DNA of 19,635 nt, taken from assembly GCA_964516305.1 (NCBI GenBank), contig CAZEZH010000057.1, forward strand, positions 1 through 19,635, written 5' to 3'. Each line of letters starts with the position of its first letter. Position 1 is the stretch's first letter. The notes beneath the pieces are model-generated. The model did not search any database, was not told where the DNA came from, and saw nothing but the letters and a program-made list of their open reading frames with translations. Shown one piece after another: positions 14,506 to 19,635 of the stretch. Position numbers and translations under genes: made by a program. The stretch is from Lamprobacter sp964516305. Its GTDB lineage: Bacteria > Pseudomonadota > Gammaproteobacteria > Chromatiales > Chromatiaceae.

Positions 14506-16017
14506 TCAGAGTCCATACTCGCGCCGGGCGATCAGGGTTGCCCACTCCAATGGGCTGAATGGCGCCGCCGCGAGTAATCCAACGATGAGGCAAAGCGCTG
14601 CGGTGATCACCGGCGGCCAGAGCAGGGCGCCCATGGTCTCGAAGCGGCTATCGAAGACATGCTCTTTGGGCCAGGCCTCGGGTGGCGGCCTGAACCAGGC
14701 CTTGTGCAGGATTGGTAGGAAATAGCCGGCATTGAGCAGGGTGCTGGCGGCTAGCACCAACAGCACCCAGTGCTCGCCAGCCTCGACCGCACCCAGCCCT
14801 AGATACCACTTGCTGACGAAACCGGCGATCGGCGGGATACCGATCATGCCGAGGGCCCCGACGGTGAAGGCGAGCGTAGTCCAGGGCATGCGCCGGCCGA
14901 CCCCGTCCATCTCGCTGACGTTATGAACGCCAAGCGTTTCGGCATAGTTGCCGGCACAGAAGAACAGGGTGATCTTCATGATGCCCTGATGCACCAGATG
15001 CACGACGCCGCCAATGGTCGCGATCGGCCCGAGGATTGAGGCGCCGAGTGCGATGTAGGAGACCTGACTGACGGTCGAGTAGGCAAGGCGTTTCTTAAGA
15101 CCGTCTTGAGTCAATGCCATCACCGAGCCGTAGATGATGGTGATCGATGCGGCGACACCGAGGATGGTCAACAGGCCTAGTTGCGAGGCAAATTCGACGC
15201 CGTAGACGTCGTAGACCACACGCACGATGCCGAAGGCACCAGCCTTGACGACAGCGACCGCGTGCAGCAGTGCGCTGACCGGCGCCGGCGCCACCATAGA
15301 TTGTGGCAGCCAGCCATGTAAGGGGAAGAGTGCGGCCTTGACCCCGAGCCCGAGCAGCAGAAAGAGGAAGATGCCGATCAATTGCGGATGCAGTGCGGCT
15401 GGCATCCCGGCGAGCACGCCGCCTTGGACGAAATCCACCGGCCCGGTCAGCGAGCGCAGCCAAACCGCGCCGATTAGCAGCGCTACTCCGCCAGCCATGG
15501 TATAGGCCAGGTAGATCTTGGCGCCGCGGGTGGCATCGGGCGTGCCGCGATGCGCCACCAGCGGATAGGTGGCTAGCGTCAGGATCTCGTAGAAGATGAC
15601 AAAGGTCAGCAGGTTACCGGCCAGCGCGATACCGACGGTCGCCGAGACGCAGAGGCTGAAGAAGCCGAAGAATCGGCTGCGATTTGGCGAGTGTTCCAGA
15701 TAGCCGATCGCATAGATGGTGGTGACCAGCCAGAGTACGGTGGATAAGGTGACGAACAGCACCGAGAGGGCATCGGCATGGAGTACCAGATCCAGGCCTG
15801 GTGCAATGGTCACACGGGTCTCAAAGACCCCACCTAGGAACACGCCCCAGATGAGCACGGCCACCAAGACCAGCTTGACGACGGCGCCAGTCATGTTGAG
15901 CAGGCTGCGCAGGATGTGGCTCTCTTCTTTCAACAAGAAGATCAAGGCACCGGGAATCAGCGAACTCAGTAAGATTGCACCTGGCAGCAGGGCGGTCCAG
16001 GTCAGCAATTGATTCAT
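14506..16017 (-). CDS. Mrp-type antiporter subunit D-like protein (second MrpD)
   Basis: A 503-residue MrpD/NuoM-like integral membrane protein. All key charged residues are present: TM5 Glu144 (VIFYEILTLATYPL), TM7 Lys227 (GLGVKAALFPLHGWLP), TM8 Lys258 (HAVAVVKAGAFGIVR) and Lys in the HQGIMKITLFFCAG helix. YSTVSQVSYIALG and GMIGIPPIAGFVSKWYL are typical. ATG 16017 is chosen because it overlaps the mrpD stop as ATGA and has GGAG upstream; the frame extends to 16050 but adds a non-membrane leader. It is expected to conduct H+ or exchange it for cations in the cytoplasmic membrane. Confidence 0.93.
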   Translation of the reverse strand: MNQLLTWTALLPGAILLSSLIPGALIFLLKEESHILRSLLNMTGAVVKLVLVAVLIWGVFLGGVFETRVTIAPGLDLVLHADALSVLFVTLSTVLWLVTTIYAIGYLEHSPNRSRFFGFFSLCVSATVGIALAGNLLTFVIFYEILTLATYPLVAHRGTPDATRGAKIYLAYTMAGGVALLIGAVWLRSLTGPVDFVQGGVLAGMPAALHPQLIGIFLFLLLGLGVKAALFPLHGWLPQSMVAPAPVSALLHAVAVVKAGAFGIVRVVYDVYGVEFASQLGLLTILGVAASITIIYGSVMALTQDGLKKRLAYSTVSQVSYIALGASILGPIATIGGVVHLVHQGIMKITLFFCAGNYAETLGVHNVSEMDGVGRRMPWTTLAFTVGALGMIGIPPIAGFVSKWYLGLGAVEAGEHWVLLVLAASTLLNAGYFLPILHKAWFRPPPEAWPKEHVFDSRFETMGALLWPPVITAALCLIVGLLAAAPFSPLEWATLIARREYGL

Positions 16018-17462
16018 GCCTGCACTCCTTCGAACCCGAGCAGTGACCAAACTGGGCCCGCTGCCAGTCCGAGCAGTGCGACTGAGGCCAGCGCCAACAG
16101 CAACGTCGGAATCTCGGCGCGGGCGTCACTGACAAAACATTGTGGCGTTGGCTCCAGGCCGAAGGCGCGGCTCAGCACGCGGAAGATATAGGCCGCTGCG
16201 AGCAAGGTGCCGGCGCTGATGATGAACAGCCACCACCACTGGCCGGTCTCAAAGGCGCTGCGCATCATCACCCACTTGGCGATGAAGCTGCCGCTCGGGG
16301 GCAGCCCGATCAAGGCCGAGCCTGCAAGAGCGATGCTGAAGGTGGTCGCGGGCATACTTTGAGCGGCACCGCCAAGCTCGTCGATGCGATCATGGCCGGC
16401 CTTTTTCTGTACCAGGCCTGCCGCGAGGAAGAACCCCGCCTTGGCGAATCCGTGGGTAATCGCCATCAGCACGCAGGCGGCGAAAAGATCCTCCCGCGCC
16501 GGACCTGGTGGCATCGCCTGGAGTAAGGGGAAAAACAGGAACAGGTAACCGATCTGGGCAACGGTGGAATAGGCGGCGAGCAGTTTCAGCCGCTCTGCGC
16601 GCAGTGCTCGCCAAGAGCCCCATAGGATCGCCCCGGCGCCAAGGGCGCCGATCACGAAGGCAACGCTCGCGTCTGTGATGGTCGCAAAGAGCCCGCTCCA
16701 AAGCCGCAGGATCAAATAGAAGGCGGCCTTGACCACAAGCGCCGAGAGCGCCGCGCTGACGGGCGCTGGTGCGTTCGCGTGCGCCGGCGGTAACCAAAAG
16801 TGCAAGGGAAACAGCGCTGCTTTGAGTGCCAGCCCGGTCGTCATCAGGACCAGTGCGGTGCCTGACAAGGCCGAGGGTTGGATGCGCTCGCTGAGCAGGC
16901 CGATATCCAGGGTGCCGTAGGCGGTATAGATCAGCGCGACGCCAAGCAGATAGGTGATCGAGCCGAGCAAGCCGACCAGCAGATAGCGCAGATTAGCTTC
17001 GATTGCTGCGCGGCTTCCGGTCAACGCACCCAAGGCCGCGGCGCTGAGCCCCAGGAGTTCGAGCATCACATAGAGATTGAAGAGGTCGGCCGCTAGGAAC
17101 ACGCCGTTGAGTGCGGCCCAGAGCAGCATCCAGAGTGGCCAGAAGTGTAAGGCTCGATCACTGCCCGCGAAGTAGCTGAGTGTATAGACACTGATGCCAA
17201 GTCCGACGAGGCTGGTCATCGCCAGTAGGGACATCGACAGCCCATCAGCAGCGAGCCCGATGCCAAGCGGGACGCTCCAGCCGCCGATCACCATATTGAG
17301 GTCGCCGCCTAGCCAGACCTGGCCGGTGAGCCAAAGTCCGCTCGCGCTAGTCAACAGCGCCGCAAGCACACCGATTAGTGGCGCCTTGCGTGGCAGCGCA
17401 GTCGCTAGCAGGGCGCCAAGCAGTGGCAGTGCGATCGGCAGAAAAAGACTGTCGGTCGTCAT
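16014..17462 (-). CDS. mrpD: Mrp-type Na+/H+ antiporter subunit D (MbhH-like)
   Basis: A 482-residue antiporter-like subunit. Channel residues are intact: TM5 Glu135 (LYVMLELLGLSA), TM7 Lys214 (LALKAALFPLHFWLPPAHA), TM8 Lys245 (LSALVVKAAFYLILR) and Lys in THGFAKAGFFLAAG. YSTVAQIGYLFLF and IGLPPSGSFIAKWVM are family signatures. It follows mrpC with an ATGA overlap, the same mrpC-mrpD order as in Mrp operons and mbhG-mbhH. Together with MrpC it should form the core ion-translocating pair. Confidence 0.93.
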   Translation of the reverse strand: MTTDSLFLPIALPLLGALLATALPRKAPLIGVLAALLTSASGLWLTGQVWLGGDLNMVIGGWSVPLGIGLAADGLSMSLLAMTSLVGLGISVYTLSYFAGSDRALHFWPLWMLLWAALNGVFLAADLFNLYVMLELLGLSAAALGALTGSRAAIEANLRYLLVGLLGSITYLLGVALIYTAYGTLDIGLLSERIQPSALSGTALVLMTTGLALKAALFPLHFWLPPAHANAPAPVSAALSALVVKAAFYLILRLWSGLFATITDASVAFVIGALGAGAILWGSWRALRAERLKLLAAYSTVAQIGYLFLFFPLLQAMPPGPAREDLFAACVLMAITHGFAKAGFFLAAGLVQKKAGHDRIDELGGAAQSMPATTFSIALAGSALIGLPPSGSFIAKWVMMRSAFETGQWWWLFIISAGTLLAAAYIFRVLSRAFGLEPTPQCFVSDARAEIPTLLLALASVALLGLAAGPVWSLLGFEGVQA

Positions 17463-17812
17463 TGTTGGCGTTTCATCGGCCGCGGTTGGAACCTGTTGTA
17501 GGGTCGGGGGCTGGACTCAGGATTATCGGTCGTCTTTTGATCTGCGTCCTCTAGCCGGCTGTTCATGGCGAGTGCCAAAGCCGTTGCGCTCACCGCAACC
17601 ACGATCCCAGTCAGGACCAGGGCGTGCGGTACCGGGTCCGGTGGGGCACCATCGCTGCGGTGGGCAACGGCGATGAACACGTGGAAGACGCCTCCACCCA
17701 TGATGTTCAGCGCGATCAGCTTGCGCAGCAGCGGTGCATGCACGAGAAGTGACCAGAGGCCAAGTGCAAACAGAGCGATCCCCGCTCCGCCGTAAAGAAG
17801 CTGGGCAGTCAC
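17459..17812 (-). CDS. mrpC: Mrp antiporter subunit C (NuoK-like, MbhG-like)
   Basis: A 117-residue protein with three membrane helices of the NuoK/MrpC family: LYGGAGIALFALGLWSLL, LIALNIMGGGVFHVFIAV and PHALVLTGIVVAVSATALALAM. PVPHALVLTGIVV is the strongly conserved MrpC/NuoK motif. The C-terminal 30 residues are hydrophilic and Pro/Arg-rich. It starts at GTG 17812 with a GTGA overlap to the mrpB stop. It should link the small subunits to MrpD in the membrane. Confidence 0.92.
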   Translation of the reverse strand: MTAQLLYGGAGIALFALGLWSLLVHAPLLRKLIALNIMGGGVFHVFIAVAHRSDGAPPDPVPHALVLTGIVVAVSATALALAMNSRLEDADQKTTDNPESSPRPYNRFQPRPMKRQQ

Positions 17813-18516
17813 TGATGCGGCTCCGAAGGGGCCGATCTATGCGTGGACGCTGGTCTCTGCAATGGCGCGGGCCGACCGCCTACGTAGGCGGCGGCCAAGG
17901 TCGCACCGATGGCGATGGTTGCGGCCGTCTCAATCAGCAGGATCAGCCACTTGGCCTGCCCAGGAGGGTAGGTGAGGAAACCATAGCCGACGACTGCCAG
18001 CACAAGACCAACGAGGGTGAAGACGCCAGCCCCGAGCACGATCAGCCAGCGTTGCCAGTGCTCGCTTGGCAGCCCGGCGCTGGCGTTGCCGGCGAGGCGC
18101 ATGACCACACCAGCGGCGCCGAGTAGCGCGCCGGCCTGAAACGCGCCTCCAGGCGCATGCCCGCCCACCCAGAGCAGATAGCCCCCAGTGAGGATAGCCA
18201 GCGGTACCACGATGCTCACCATGGCCGAGAGTGCTGGCCCGGCAGCTTGGAAACCCGGACGCGGCGGCCCGAGTGACCAGATGCCGAGCAGCGCGGTCAG
18301 GAGCACGCCGAGCTCAAGCAGTGTGTCGTAGGCGCGGTAATTTAGCAGCACCGCAGTGACGGGATTGCTGACGCCACTCTTCGAGAGGTTCTCAATGGCA
18401 AGCGAGCCGAGGCGCTGGCCTGGCTCCATCACCAAGGTGCTGTAGAAGATCCACAAGAGCAGTAGCCCGAGGAGTGCGACTAGGATGCCAATGAGCAACG
18501 AGAGATCGCGATTCAT
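17809..18516 (-). CDS. mrpB: MbhE-MrpB fusion subunit of Mrp-type antiporter
   Basis: A 235-residue membrane protein with two parts. Residues 1-85 resemble MbhE, the tail region of MrpA (SGVSNPVTAVLLNYRAYDTLLELGVLLTALLGI). Residues from about 95 are the MnhB/MrpB domain (SIVVPLAILTGGYLLWVGGHAPGGAFQAGALLGAAGV), with the conserved GGHxxPGGAFQ motif. In archaeal Mbh these are separate genes (mbhE, mbhF); here they are one reading frame. The ATG overlaps the stop of the DUF4040 gene by 4 bp. A hydrophilic Pro/Ser-rich tail ends the protein. Confidence 0.9.
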   Translation of the reverse strand: MNRDLSLLIGILVALLGLLLLWIFYSTLVMEPGQRLGSLAIENLSKSGVSNPVTAVLLNYRAYDTLLELGVLLTALLGIWSLGPPRPGFQAAGPALSAMVSIVVPLAILTGGYLLWVGGHAPGGAFQAGALLGAAGVVMRLAGNASAGLPSEHWQRWLIVLGAGVFTLVGLVLAVVGYGFLTYPPGQAKWLILLIETAATIAIGATLAAAYVGGRPAPLQRPASTHRSAPSEPHQ

Positions 18517-18785
18517 GGCTCGTCTCCAGTGTTCTGAGCGCGGCGGCTTGCGGCGCGGCGAGCCGCCGCCAACATCAAAGCGCCACCAAGACCAGCCCCG
18601 ATCGCGGCCTCTGCAAGGGCGACATCCGGCGCGTTTAAGCGCGCCCAGACCAGTGATAGCCAGAGCCCGAAGGCGATAAAAAGCATCACCGCGCGGCGTG
18701 GCTCAGGGCTGAGGATGGCTGCCACCGCCAACGCCAACAGGGTGGTCAGAAGGACTAGGTCGAAGGCGACTAGGATCGGACTCAT
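18513..18785 (-). CDS. MbhD-like subunit (DUF4040) of Mrp-type antiporter
   Basis: A 90-residue protein with three membrane helices. It matches the MbhD-like domain (DUF4040) that in canonical Mrp systems is part of the MrpA C-terminus. The diagnostic part is WARLNAPDVALAEAAIGAGLGGALMLAAARR. ATG 18785 is chosen because the protein then begins at the first helix (MSPILVAFDLVLLTTLLAL); the open frame continues to 18860 without sense. It is 31 bp downstream of mrpG and overlaps the next gene by 4 bp. Confidence 0.9.
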   Translation of the reverse strand: MSPILVAFDLVLLTTLLALAVAAILSPEPRRAVMLFIAFGLWLSLVWARLNAPDVALAEAAIGAGLGGALMLAAARRAASRRAQNTGDEP

Positions 18786-18816
18786 GGTCGGTTTCGCTTG
18801 CCTCGCCGAGGTTTGA

Positions 18817-19131
18817 TCAGGATAGATCTTCGCCATCGCCACGCATGGCGCGCTTCGCAATGAGATGGGCGCCGGTGGCCCCGGCGACCAGCACCAGCAC
18901 CCACAACAGCGCCAGTTTCACGCCATAGAAGGCGTTTGGCGCATGGGGTAGCAAGGCCAGCAAGATCAGGCCTAAGCCAAGGTTATCGGCTTTGGTCAAG
19001 GCATGCAGCCGAGTAAAGACATCGGGCAGCCGCAGGAGGCCCACGGTACCGGCGATAAAGAAGAATGCGCCGGCCAAGCCGAGGACCAATGACATCAGGT
19101 TAACGGCCAGTGCAATGGTTGTTTCGTCCAT
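18817..19131 (-). CDS. mrpG: Mrp antiporter subunit G (MbhC-like)
   Basis: A 104-residue MnhG/MrpG family membrane protein with three helices. The core motif GTVGLLRLPDVFTRLHALTKADNLGLGLILLAL is unmistakable for the family. ATG 19131 (MDETTIALAVNLMSLVLG) is preferred. A TTG at 19137 has better ribosome-site spacing to GGAG, and a GTG at 19176 would overlap mrpF by 23 bp. It is an accessory subunit needed for assembly of Mrp complexes. Confidence 0.93.
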   Translation of the reverse strand: MDETTIALAVNLMSLVLGLAGAFFFIAGTVGLLRLPDVFTRLHALTKADNLGLGLILLALLPHAPNAFYGVKLALLWVLVLVAGATGAHLIAKRAMRGDGEDLS

Positions 19132-19153
19132 GGGCAAATCGCTACTCCGGGGC

Positions 19154-19423
19154 TCAGGCCTGATCTTGGCCAACACGGCGTCGAGTGAACGCAGCGACCG
19201 CGACCGCAGCCAGCAGCGCGAAAATCAATCCAACATCGATCAGGGCCGGGATACCGAGCGCTGTCGAGAGCAGCACGAGTACGCCGATTCCCGATGTGCC
19301 GAGTAGCTGGGCAGCCATCATCCGATCTGCTGGGGTTGGGCCGATGACGACGCGCACCAGCCCGGCTGTCATGGTCAACAACAGCACAAGGGCGAACATC
19401 AAGAAGACATCAGGCATTGTCAT
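19154..19423 (-). CDS. mrpF: Mrp antiporter subunit F (MbhB-like)
   Basis: An 89-residue MnhF/MrpF family protein with three helices. VRVVIGPTPADRMMAAQLLGTSGIGVLVLL and IPALIDVGLIFALLAAVAVAAFTR contain the family's GP...DR and D-x-GLIFALL signatures. The ATG overlaps the stop of mrpE as ATGA. It is a small accessory subunit of the antiporter complex. Confidence 0.93.
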   Translation of the reverse strand: MTMPDVFLMFALVLLLTMTAGLVRVVIGPTPADRMMAAQLLGTSGIGVLVLLSTALGIPALIDVGLIFALLAAVAVAAFTRRRVGQDQA

Positions 19424-19635
19424 TTTTCAGCGTCCTCGTGACGCTCCCCGAACATACGTCCGACGAGTCGCTCCAGCCTCAGGAGTGCGGGCGTCAGGTC
19501 CGAGCTAGCATCGAGGGCGTGCACCTTGACAACACCATCGCGCAGATCGGCGCTCAGAGTCCCGGGAAGCAAGCTGATGCTGTCGAGGAAGACGACCCGA
19601 GCGATCGGATCGGTGAGTCGAATCTCATAAGATTG
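19420..19635 (-). CDS. mrpE: Mrp antiporter subunit E (MbhA-like), C-terminal part only
   Basis: Seventy-one C-terminal residues plus the stop are present; the start lies beyond the right edge. DSISLLPGTLSADLRDGVVKVHALD is the conserved cytosolic MnhE/MrpE domain (usual form SI.LTPGT...D). RLERLVGRMFGERHEDAEK is the C-terminus. The full family length is about 160-190 residues. It is the first visible gene of the antiporter operon, so the operon promoter is probably upstream, outside the window. Confidence 0.88.
   Translation of the reverse strand, partial: QSYEIRLTDPIARVVFLDSISLLPGTLSADLRDGVVKVHALDASSDLTPALLRLERLVGRMFGERHEDAEK

Noticed and set aside
10868..17462. Complex I (nuoK-nuoN) or hydrogenase-4 genes
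   Set aside because: The adjacent mrpE, mrpF, mrpG, DUF4040 and MrpB genes are specific to Mrp/Mbh systems, and no quinone-site or hydrogenase subunit is present.

Overview
The window is about 60% G+C by eye and looks like the chromosome of a gammaproteobacterium, probably a Chromatiales/Chromatiaceae-type (purple-sulfur-like) organism. This rests on the close match of Icd, RNase R and RlmB to gammaproteobacterial forms, the linked rnr-rlmB pair, a CrtC/AttH-type lipocalin protein, a RoxA-like dihaem cytochrome, and an Mbh-like Mrp antiporter operon. The taxonomic call is inference; no marker here fixes the genus.

Left part (1-4326). The 5' two thirds of an NADP-isocitrate dehydrogenase gene runs leftwards off the window. 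Reading the other way is a tight rightward series: a DUF2237 protein, a YafK/DpaA-like L,D-transpeptidase, an M48 lipoprotein metalloprotease, and a divergent CrtC/AttH-like lipocalin-domain protein with an unusual Ala/Glu-rich insert. The last three are envelope proteins and probably share a transcript.

Middle part (4327-9701). An intergenic stretch bounded by an inverted CGCAGAT-type repeat precedes a lipoprotein dihaem c-type cytochrome. Next come an initiator tRNA with a clear sigma70 promoter and a strong intrinsic terminator, and a leftward tRNA-Leu(CAG) with its own consensus promoter. The rnr-rlmB pair (RNase R and the 23S rRNA G2251 methyltransferase) follows.

Right part (9702-19635). 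After an 18-bp-arm inverted repeat lies a DUF3782-like PD-(D/E)XK gene. Its coiled coil is built from perfect 54-bp tandem repeats, and the assembly breaks inside them (100 N). The rest is one leftward operon of at least ten genes encoding an Mrp/Mbh-type cation/proton antiporter: mrpE (partial), mrpF, mrpG, an MbhD-like DUF4040 gene, a fused MbhE-MrpB gene, mrpC, mrpD, a second MrpD-like gene, and two tandem NuoL/HyfB-like genes. Most junctions are 4-bp stop/start overlaps. The order E-F-G-MbhD-MbhE/B-C-D equals that of archaeal mbhA-H. Where mbh continues with hydrogenase genes, this operon adds three more antiporter-like channels.

The most notable observation is that the two terminal paralogues have lost the conserved TM5 glutamate of this superfamily. 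Both instead carry a glutamate in the next membrane helix.
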